Origin: Verrucomicrobia bacterium 12-59-8
Lineage (GTDB): Bacteria; Verrucomicrobiota; Verrucomicrobiae; Verrucomicrobiales; Verrucomicrobiaceae
DNA length: 5,061 nucleotides
NCBI GenBank assembly: GCA_002279765.1
Contig: NCCR01000377.1
Location: 1-5,061 of the forward strand
Direction: 5' to 3'
Part shown: one piece after another, positions 1-4,488 of the stretch
Numbering within the stretch: position 1 is the first letter of the stretch
How the letters are laid out: the number at the start of each line of letters is the position of its first letter
Translations under genes and position numbers: made by a program
The notes under the pieces: model-generated
What the model saw: the letters and a program-made list of their open reading frames with translations, nothing else
Database searches by the model: none
Told to the model about the DNA's origin: nothing

Positions 1-696
1 GCTGAGGTTGTCCAGAATGATGACCTGGTAGCCCTGCCGGAGGATGAGGTTGGTGATGCGCTGGCGGTCTTCGGGTTCGCCGATGTTGAGGCAGGTGCCG
101 TTTTGTTCGAAGAGGTGCTCGTGGTGGAGGTGGTGCACCTTGGAGAGGTCCAGGCCGTGGGCGCGGTACTGGGTGTGCTTCAGCGCCATCTCGCCATCGA
201 TGTAGAGCACGGGGATGTGGCCGGGCGTGGGCGCAGGCGGGGAATCGGGGGCTTCGTCCGTGGCGGGGGCAGGGAGGGGCGGATCACCGGCAGCCCACAG
301 GCCCAAGGGGCGGCGGCTGGAGATGGCGCCGGGCAGGGCCATGGCGAGCCAGGTCTTGCCCACGCCGCGCGGGGCGTAGATGTAGCCGAGGTCGCCCTGG
401 CACAGCCACTGGTCCAGCAGCGCAGGCCGTGGCGGGATGACGAGGGCTGCGAGCTGCTCTGCCGTGAGGACAAACTGCTCCAGCGGCGGGCGCGGTGTGG
501 GCGGTGGCTGCGGCTGTCCGGGAAGCGCCTGCGCAGCCCATGGCGTGGCTGGCAGGCCGTGGGGGTGCGCGGCTGCGGGCACCCCGCTGCTCAGCGTGTG
601 GGTGGGGCCCTGTGCGGGCAACGGATCGCGTGCGTGCAGGCGCTCGCATTCGGCGAGTTCTTCGGCGGTGGGGATGAACGGTGTGATGGTAGGCAT
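1..696 (-). CDS. RepA-like AAA ATPase (AAA_25 type), N-terminal part; runs off the window
   Basis: The minus strand is open from the ATG at 696 down to base 1 (232 codons) with no stop, so the 3' end lies outside the window. Residues 1-100 are a Pro/Ala-rich, probably flexible leader. A P-loop core follows: Walker A APRGVGKT at residues 108-115 (K114, T115), the strand motif YIDGEM at 165-170, and Walker B VIILD ending at D229. The order P-loop, YIDGEM, hhhhD is typical of RecA-fold ATPases of the RepA/AAA_25 group, hexameric helicases or loaders found in plasmid and phage replication modules. Residues of about 132-160 form a Pro/Ala-rich insertion that is longer than I would expect between Walker A and YIDGEM. 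The start is firm: an in-frame TAA lies at 708-706 and the next ATG is codon 119. No Shine-Dalgarno is visible. It follows the primase-like gene by 125 bp, so it probably acts at the same replication fork. Helicase activity itself is inferred. Confidence 0.85.
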   Translation of the reverse strand, partial: MPTITPFIPTAEELAECERLHARDPLPAQGPTHTLSSGVPAAAHPHGLPATPWAAQALPGQPQPPPTPRPPLEQFVLTAEQLAALVIPPRPALLDQWLCQGDLGYIYAPRGVGKTWLAMALPGAISSRRPLGLWAAGDPPLPAPATDEAPDSPPAPTPGHIPVLYIDGEMALKHTQYRAHGLDLSKVHHLHHEHLFEQNGTCLNIGEPEDRQRITNLILRQGYQVIILDNLS

Positions 697-796
697 ACTG
701 GTATGTTATGGTTTGGCTTAGTGTCTGTGTTAGTTTGTGGTTGGAAGTGGTATTCTGGGAGTGGGTGGCCTGAGGGTGGTGGGCGTTGCGGGGGGT
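697..796 (-). terminator. C-rich, G-poor leader; candidate Rho-dependent termination or attenuation region
   Basis: In the 100 bases between the palindrome and the ATPase start, the minus-strand transcript would contain 46 C and only 8 G, by direct count. High C over G in an unstructured stretch is the known signature of Rho utilisation sites. It lies just after the primase stop and directly before the ATPase ATG, so it could terminate transcripts or couple ATPase expression to translation. There is no U tract and no intrinsic terminator here. A promoter for the ATPase could also lie in this stretch, but no convincing -35/-10 pair is visible. The assignment rests on composition alone. Confidence 0.3.
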
Positions 797-825
797 ATAG
801 GCCCTATAGGTCATATAGGGCCTAT
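797..825. repeat. Perfect palindrome with 12-bp arms over the primase stop codon
   Basis: ATAGGCCCTATA at 797-808 and its exact reverse complement TATAGGGCCTAT at 814-825 flank a 5-base spacer, GGTCA. The right arm contains the primase stop codon (824-822). As RNA it would form a 12-bp stem with a 5-base loop immediately at the gene end. On the minus strand it is followed by ACCCCCC rather than U residues, so it is not a textbook intrinsic terminator. It could stabilise the primase mRNA 3' end, act as a protein-binding site, or work with the C-rich stretch that follows. Confidence 0.75.
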
Positions 826-2033
826 TTGGCGCTGGGTGTGGCCGAGAGCAGTGATGGCGAAGGAGCGTCCCCAAACGGTGGCTCCACCTCCCGGTCGGGC
901 TTGGGGAAGAGGCCCTCACGCAGCTCTGCGGCGGACGCTTCATCCAGCCCGGCGGTGCAGTCGTTGAGGTCTTTGACGGGTTTGCCGTCGGTGCGGCGCA
1001 GCTCGGTGAGTTCGTAGATGTCCACCTCGCAGGCCACCTTGTGGAGCTGCGCGGCCCAGCGGCGGGCGCTTTGCACACCGCCGCCATCGGCATCGGCATG
1101 GGGGTAGATGCGCACGCGGCGGCCACGCATGAGCTCGAGCGCAGCGGGGTCGATCTTCGTGCCCGTGCCACGCCCGAGCATGGCCACGGGCAGCACGTCC
1201 CAGCGTTCCAGCTCGTGGGCAAAGTGCAGCGCCGCCAGGTAGTCCGGCCCGCCTTCCACGAGCAGCAGCGTGCGGAATTCCGGCACCCGCCGCAGCACCG
1301 CCGCGCCGAGGGGCCAGCTCTTGCGCGAGCCGCGCAGCGTGTGCGCCTTGCGCCGCCCCAGCGTGCCGCATTCCGGGAAGGGCAGGCCATCGAGCCGCCG
1401 CGCCTCGGCCACGCGGTTCTCCGCATCGGTGAGCAGCCAGCAGCGGTAACCCTGCACGATGGCAAAGGTGAACGTGCGCAGCGACAGCGCCAGAGAAACC
1501 GCCTCCACCGTGAGGTGGCGCGAGTCCGCCACGAGCTGCCGGTCCGCCTCCGTGCCGCTCTGCAGCGGCACGCGGATGCCGTCCGGGTGCGGCTCCTCCT
1601 GCGGTGGCAGCAGCGCGGTGGCCTGCTCCTTGAAGGTGGTGCGCCGTGGGGCGCTGGCCTGCGCGGAGGTGCTGGGAGATGGCGTGGGCTTTGGGCGCGG
1701 GACTTGGCAAGTCCCGCTCCTTGGGGGCACACCGGCCAGCTCCAGAAACAGGCGCACGGCGTCTCCTTTGCTGAGCTGCCGCGCCAGGGCGATGAAGTCG
1801 ATCACATCGCCGCTCTGCCCCGTGGCGTGGTCCTTCCACTGCCGCCCTCCTTTGTAGATGGAAAAGGAGGGGTTTTTGTCCGGGCGGAAGGGCGAGCGGC
1901 ACCGCTCCGCCGGCTCCCCCTCCAGCCCCAGCCTCCGCCACACCTCCGGGATGAGCAGGCGCTCCTTCAAGGCTGGTAGGTCATGGTAGGCCGATGACGG
2001 GCGGTTGGGCCGGGGTGAATGCGGAGTGCTCAT
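822..2033 (-). CDS. Toprim-domain primase-like protein with degenerate CHC2 zinc-finger region
   Basis: A 403-residue protein. Residues 44-81 match the DnaG CHC2 zinc-finger fold (PFRPDKNPSFSIY, then SGDVIDFI), but of the metal ligands only C45 is plausible; the later Cys pair is replaced by KDHATG. Residues 105-150 are a Pro/Ser linker. A Toprim domain follows: LLLVEGGPD with E260 and D264, then the DxD motif in HADADGGG (D314, D316), and VKDLND at 353-358, as often seen near the end of such proteins. This suggests primer synthesis for a mobile replicon, partnered with the downstream ATPase. The frame stays open upstream to a GTG at 2105, but that would translate the decamer repeats. I chose the ATG at 2033, which is preceded by a pyrimidine tract and no Shine-Dalgarno. 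The C-terminal 25 residues are low complexity. Catalysis is inferred; a Toprim protein with a non-primase role is possible. Confidence 0.85.
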   Translation of the reverse strand: MSTPHSPRPNRPSSAYHDLPALKERLLIPEVWRRLGLEGEPAERCRSPFRPDKNPSFSIYKGGRQWKDHATGQSGDVIDFIALARQLSKGDAVRLFLELAGVPPRSGTCQVPRPKPTPSPSTSAQASAPRRTTFKEQATALLPPQEEPHPDGIRVPLQSGTEADRQLVADSRHLTVEAVSLALSLRTFTFAIVQGYRCWLLTDAENRVAEARRLDGLPFPECGTLGRRKAHTLRGSRKSWPLGAAVLRRVPEFRTLLLVEGGPDYLAALHFAHELERWDVLPVAMLGRGTGTKIDPAALELMRGRRVRIYPHADADGGGVQSARRWAAQLHKVACEVDIYELTELRRTDGKPVKDLNDCTAGLDEASAAELREGLFPKPDREVEPPFGDAPSPSLLSATPSAK

Positions 2034-2050
2034 AAAGGGGGGAAGGGGGA

Positions 2051-2100
2051 GTTGACGGTGGTTTACCGTTGTTGACGATGGTTGACGGTTGTTTGCCGGA
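2051..2100 (-). repeat. Five tandem 10-bp repeats (iteron- or operator-like)
   Basis: Read on the minus strand, five contiguous decamers precede the primase ATG: TCCGGCAAAC, AACCGTCAAC, CATCGTCAAC, AACGGTAAAC and CACCGTCAAC. The consensus is close to AACCGTCAAC; the first copy is the most diverged. The exact 10-bp period places all copies on about the same DNA face. They end 17 bp before the start codon, with a C/T-only tract between. The position at the front of a primase gene and behind an HTH gene fits either replication-initiator iterons or an operator for the HTH protein. The tandem repeat is directly visible; the role is inferred. Confidence 0.7.
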
Positions 2101-2113
2101 ATCACGGCGCGCC

Positions 2114-2173
2114 GCTGTGGCGGGAGGCATTCGAAAAACGAGCGTCGTGCGCAGACGGGGCTGTGGCGGAGGC
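2114..2173. repeat. Pair of 14-15 bp direct repeats between HTH and primase genes
   Basis: GCTGTGGCGGGAGGC at 2114-2128 recurs as GCTGTGGCGGAGGC at 2160-2173, differing by one G. The copies start 46 bp apart and bracket the gap between the HTH stop and the decamer array. They might be extra binding sites in the control region, or chance similarity in G-rich DNA. Confidence 0.35.
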
Positions 2174-2177
2174 GATT

Positions 2178-2183
2178 ATTATA
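2178..2183 (-). promoter_or_regulatory. Candidate -10 element for the primase gene
   Basis: The minus strand reads TATAAT here, inside a short AT-rich island (about 2174-2204) that contrasts with the GC-rich surroundings and lies right after the HTH stop codon. No good -35 is seen 15-19 bp upstream. The distance to the primase ATG is about 145 bp, which would place the decamer array in the transcribed leader. This is weak support for an internal promoter. Confidence 0.25.
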
Positions 2184-2200
2184 AGTGGTAGTATATGGTA

Positions 2201-2512
2201 TTAGACGTCAGCAGTGAAGACGGCGGATGAGGAGGGCAGGGAAGCGCCGCAGGGCGCAGGCCGGGCCGCAGCCCCATGCGCCCGCAGCGCGGTCTTCACC
2301 GCCTCCAGCTCATACCGCCGCACCCGGCCCACGCGGACGGAGGGGATGACGCCGCGCTGGTTCCACGTGGTGAGCGTCCGGCGGCTCACCCCCAGCTCTG
2401 CCACGAGCTGCCGGGCGGTGAGAAAGGCCGGTGCCGGGAGCGGAGCGGGGCGCGTGGCGGCAGGGGTGGTGGGAGAAGCAGCAGGCAGGTCGGAGATCGC
2501 GTTCAGTGTCAT
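2201..2512 (-). CDS. Small MerR/excisionase-type helix-turn-helix DNA-binding protein
   Basis: A 103-residue protein. Residues 1-29 are a Pro/Ala-rich tail. Residues 30-72 form a winged HTH of the HTH_17/excisionase class: FLTARQLVAELGVSRRTLTTW (first helices and recognition helix), then GVIPSVRVGRVRRYELEAV, where the GxxRRY wing motif is characteristic. The last 25 residues are low complexity. Such proteins direct excision (Xis, AlpA) or control replication genes in phages, plasmids and satellites. I chose the ATG at 2512; the frame runs on upstream only to a TTG at 2629. No Shine-Dalgarno is visible. It is the first gene of a same-strand cassette with the primase-like and ATPase genes, and may bind the decamers ahead of the primase or the palindrome at 2575-2587. 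Whether it is an excisionase or a repressor cannot be told from the window. Confidence 0.82.
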   Translation of the reverse strand: MTLNAISDLPAASPTTPAATRPAPLPAPAFLTARQLVAELGVSRRTLTTWNQRGVIPSVRVGRVRRYELEAVKTALRAHGAAARPAPCGASLPSSSAVFTADV

Positions 2513-2574
2513 GGGATCGAAGAATAGTTTCTGGTAGCCTTGCGAACGGCCCGCAGGAGAGCCCTGAAAACCGG

Positions 2575-2587
2575 GGTGATTATCACC
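2575..2587. promoter_or_regulatory. Operator-like palindrome upstream of the HTH gene
   Basis: GGTGAT at 2575-2580 and ATCACC at 2582-2587 are perfect inverted repeats around one central T, 63 bp before the HTH start codon. On the minus strand a TTGACG (2612-2607) lies upstream and could be a -35 box, which would put the palindrome next to or over the -10 region. The best -10 at 17-bp spacing (AATAGG) is poor. An autoregulatory operator is a reasonable guess, nothing more. Confidence 0.35.
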
Positions 2588-2784
2588 TATTGGGCATGAA
2601 TTCCTGGACGTCAACGAACTTTTTGGCAATGAGGGGCAGAAAGGCGCTCGGAGGGGCAGGGGAGGGATGTCCCAAAGTAGCAGACCGTGGTATGCGGGTG
2701 GAGATGCGCCACCTTCTGCTGTCTAGAGCTCCAAGGACGGCGCACCTTTTTCAGCGCCTGCGGGGGGATGCAGACCCGAGATTA

Positions 2785-2868
2785 CGGACCCGGCGCAGCG
2801 GTTCCCTGCCATTCCTTCGCGCACGCCGCAGCATGCCGGACTGGTAGGGACGCGCTGTGCCGCGTCCG
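2785..2868. repeat. Long imperfect inverted repeat of unit 1
   Basis: The left arm (2785-2810) and right arm (2843-2868) are complementary over 26 bases with a few mismatches. In this unit the inner end reads TCCCTGCC against GGTAGGGA, giving a G-T wobble where the other units have a Watson-Crick pair. Inside the right arm, GGACGCG (2848-2854) and CGCGTCC (2861-2867) form their own 7-bp hairpin. Confidence 0.65.
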
Positions 2869-3005
2869 TAGAATCGTTCGTCCCACCGCGCGCACCGGAC
2901 TCATCGCACTCCCCCCCTTTTCCAACGCCCCCGCGTTTTGCTGTCGAAAGCCCCAAGGACGGCGAATCCATTTTGATCGCCTGCGCCGCTGCAGACCCAT
3001 AACCA

Positions 3006-3089
3006 CGGACCCGGCGCAGCGGTTCCCTACCATTCCTTCGCGCACGCCGCAGCATGTAGGGCTGGTAGGGACGCGCTGGGCCGCGTCCG
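3006..3089. repeat. Long imperfect inverted repeat of unit 2
   Basis: The left arm is 3006-3031 and the right arm 3064-3089, with TCCCTACC pairing exactly with GGTAGGGA at the inner end. The right-arm hairpin GGACGCG...CGCGTCC (3069-3088) has loop CTGGGC instead of CTGTGC. It is followed at 3088-3101 by the small CGAAG-AATC-CTTCG hairpin. Confidence 0.65.
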
Positions 3090-3224
3090 AAGAATCCTTC
3101 GTCCCACCGCGTGCTGCAAACTCAGCGCTTCCCCCCTTTTCCAACGCCTCCGCCTTCTGCTGTCTAGAGCTCCAAGGACGGCGCACCTTTTTCAGCGCCT
3201 GCGGGGGATGCAGACCCGAGATTA

Positions 3225-3308
3225 CGGACCCGGCGCAGCGGTTCCCTACCATTCCTTCGCGCACGCCGCAGCAAGCGGGGCTGGTAGGGACGCGCTGTGC
3301 CGCGTCCG
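3225..3308. repeat. Long imperfect inverted repeat of unit 3
   Basis: The left arm is 3225-3250 and the right arm 3283-3308, complementary at 22 of 26 positions with one further G-T wobble; the spacer is 32 bases. The right-arm hairpin lies at 3288-3307, and the CGAAG-AATC-CTTCG hairpin at 3307-3320. Confidence 0.65.
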
Positions 3309-3429
3309 AAGAATCCTTCGTCCCAGCGCATGCTGCTGCCCAGTGCTCTCCCCCCTTTCCCAACGCCTCCGCGTTTTGCCGATGCGACATGGCAGCATCA
3401 AGGTCCCCATTGCGGCAGGTCTGCCCGGC

Positions 3430-3457
3430 TTGACAGCCCTGCGCTTTGAGAGACAAT
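3430..3457 (+). promoter_or_regulatory. Sigma70-type promoter for the antitoxin gene, probably leaderless
   Basis: TTGACA at 3430-3435 is a consensus -35. After 16 bases, GACAAT at 3452-3457 matches the -10 consensus at four of six positions. Transcription would begin about 6-8 bases later, at or next to the ATG at 3463, which suggests a leaderless or nearly leaderless mRNA. This agrees with the lack of a Shine-Dalgarno. It lies 50 bp beyond the end of the repeat array. Confidence 0.5.
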
Positions 3458-3462
3458 GGGGC

Positions 3463-3693
3463 ATGACCGTGACCCTGCCCGCTGCTTTGGAAACCTTTGT
3501 GAGCCAGAAGATCGCCTCGGGTCTGTATCGTGATGCGGACGAGGTGGTGGCGGAATCCCTGGGGCTGCTGCGGCAGGAAGAACGCTGGAAGGCGGCCGCT
3601 TCAGCGAAGATCGACGAAGGGCTCCGCGATCTGGCGGAAGGCCGTGTTCTGACTGAGGAGCAGTCGCGTGCGCAAATGCCGTGCAGGAGTTGA
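3463..3693 (+). CDS. ParD-like ribbon-helix-helix antitoxin, apparently orphan
   Basis: A 76-residue protein. MTVTLPAALETFVSQKIASGLY (1-22) followed by DADEVVAESLGLLRQEE (24-40) is the classic ParD ribbon-helix-helix: a short beta strand (T2-P6) that pairs in the dimer and binds DNA, helix A, the SGLY turn, and helix B. Residues 41-61 (ending KIDEGLRDLAEGR) form the helical, toxin-binding tail. In the family this tail covers a ParE-type toxin encoded just downstream. Here the frame ends abruptly in MPCRS, and the 69 bases before the next gene contain no toxin. The frame stays open far upstream through the repeat array, but the ATG at 3463 begins exactly at the conserved motif and sits at the predicted transcription start. 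It is probably a leftover of a toxin-antitoxin pair, or a free-standing DNA-binding regulator. Confidence 0.78.
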   Translation: MTVTLPAALETFVSQKIASGLYRDADEVVAESLGLLRQEERWKAAASAKIDEGLRDLAEGRVLTEEQSRAQMPCRS

Positions 3694-3762
3694 AGTGATC
3701 AGCCGCCAAGGCCGTCACACACCCTCCCTTGCCACCCGCTGCATTCCCGCGTAAGCGAACGC

Positions 3763-4320
3763 ATGGCCCTCAAAGCAATCATCTACAAAGCCAAGGTCTC
3801 CTTCTCGGACCTCGATCTCAATCGTTACAGCGATCACGAGCTGACCCTCGCGCGCCATCCCTCGGAAACCGAGGAGCGCATGATGATCCGGCTGCTGGCC
3901 TTTGTGCTCAATGCGCCGGAGAACAACGACCTCGGCAAGCTCGAATTTGGCAAGGACATGTGGGAGGCCGACGAGCCCGCGCTGGCTCAGCACGATCTCA
4001 CCGGCCTGCTCATGCACTGGATCGAACTCGGCCAGCCGGATGAAAAGAAACTCGTGCGCGTCTGCGGCCGGTCGAAGAAGGTGAGCGTGTACAGCTTTGC
4101 CAGCAACGCCGCCACCTGGTGGGCCGGGCTCGCGGGAAAATTCACCCGCGTGAACAACCTCACCGTGTGGCAGATCCCCGCCGCCGAAAGCGAGGCGCTG
4201 GGTGCCCTGGCGCAGCGCTCGATGGATCTGACGATCACGCTTCAGGAAGGCGTGCTGTTTGTCGGCGAAGGGGACCGCACCGTGGAGATCAAGATGGTGA
4301 AGCTGCGTGGCGGGGAGTAG
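3763..4320 (+). CDS. yaeQ: YaeQ family protein
   Basis: A full-length 185-residue protein, close to the usual ~180 residues. It shows the family's landmarks throughout: MALKAIIYKA at the start, LTLARHPSETEERMMIRLLAF (27-47), ADEPAL (69-74), HWIELGQPDEKK (85-96), and the C-terminal block NNLTVWQIP ... MDLTITLQEGVLFV. YaeQ proteins adopt a PD-(D/E)xK nuclease-like fold; acidic residues such as D70 and E88 fall in conserved blocks that could form an active site. The biochemical role is unknown. The E. coli gene was once proposed to compensate for loss of RfaH, a claim later disputed. It is a cytoplasmic protein with no signal peptide. The ATG at 3763 matches the family's N-terminus exactly; no Shine-Dalgarno precedes it. 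It lies 69 bp after the antitoxin gene and converges with the exported-protein gene. An antisense frame covers it, but I treat that as an artefact of GC-rich codons. Confidence 0.95.
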   Translation: MALKAIIYKAKVSFSDLDLNRYSDHELTLARHPSETEERMMIRLLAFVLNAPENNDLGKLEFGKDMWEADEPALAQHDLTGLLMHWIELGQPDEKKLVRVCGRSKKVSVYSFASNAATWWAGLAGKFTRVNNLTVWQIPAAESEALGALAQRSMDLTITLQEGVLFVGEGDRTVEIKMVKLRGGE

Positions 4321-4488
4321 CGGCGAGTGGAGCGGAATTGTGCTCGTTCTCCTGCTCAGCATGCCCTTCGTAGCGCGCAGCGCGAAGAATGGGTCCTCGA
4401 TCAAAGCGCGTCGTTTCAAGTTCGAAGGTTTTAAGTGACAAGTCGCTTCGCTGCAGTCGCTCTTCTGGTTCATCCTCTGACCACCCGC
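4321..4488. other. Intergenic gap between convergent genes
   Basis: This gap separates the stop codons of two genes that face each other. A modest inverted repeat, CTTCG at 4366-4370 and CGAAG at 4383-4387 with further GC pairing inside, could serve as a two-way termination hairpin, but no T-run follows on either strand. AGTCGCT occurs twice (4441-4447 and 4455-4461). I see no small gene. Confidence 0.4.

Larger units (their letters stand above)
2709..3379. repeat. Tandem array of three ~220-bp structured repeats plus start of a fourth
   Basis: Units begin at 2709, 2931, 3150 and 3369 (periods 222, 219 and 219 bp); the fourth is cut off after 11 bases. The most conserved core covers 2785-2833, 3006-3054 and 3225-3273. 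Each unit contains in order: a small hairpin (GGCGC...GCGCC type), a 26-base left arm, a 32-base spacer, a 26-base right arm complementary to the left at 22 positions, and a short CGAAG-AATC-CTTCG hairpin that is intact in units 2 and 3. The right arm can also fold alone as GGACGCG-loop-CGCGTCC. Units end in a C-tract followed by TTTCCAACGCC or a close variant. Both strands stay open across the array, but the translations are low quality and frame-shifted copies of one another, so I do not call genes. It resembles dispersed intergenic repeats of the REP/BIME kind, much larger here. Function is unknown. Confidence 0.85.

Noticed and set aside
103..1017. 304-codon plus-strand frame opposite the ATPase
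   Set aside because: Antisense shadow spanning the palindrome and the C-rich gap; Gly/Arg-rich with no domain.
284..1732. 482-codon minus-strand frame overlapping both the ATPase and primase-like genes
   Set aside because: It is a shifted frame of the two real genes, very rich in Arg, Ala and Pro. The Walker A and Toprim motifs are in the other frames.
1041..1979. 312-codon plus-strand frame opposite the primase-like gene
   Set aside because: Antisense shadow of a gene with clear Toprim motifs; no recognisable domain.
2034..2105. Upstream GTG start (2105) for the primase-like gene
   Set aside because: It would translate the decamer repeats and a pyrimidine tract into 24 low-complexity residues; the ATG at 2033 is simpler.
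2139..2153. Possible intrinsic terminator after the HTH gene (ACGA-CGC-TCGT then T-run on the minus strand)
   Set aside because: The stem is only 4 bp with a 3-base loop, too weak to call. The primase may be co-transcribed.
2709..3379. CRISPR array
   Set aside because: Units are ~220 bp and similar along most of their length; there are no short repeats with unique spacers and no cas genes.
2687..3433. 248-codon plus-strand open frame through the repeat array
   Set aside because: It consists of repeat units read in frame, has repetitive low-quality translation and no start signal, and its end merges into the antitoxin promoter. An equally long frame exists on the other strand.
2782..3456. 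224-codon minus-strand open frame through the repeat array
   Set aside because: The same repeat-driven artefact; it also covers the opposite promoter region and shows no domain.
3715..4473. 252-codon frame antisense to yaeQ
   Set aside because: It lies entirely opposite a conserved gene. Its His/Leu/Arg-rich translation is typical of antisense frames in GC-rich DNA.
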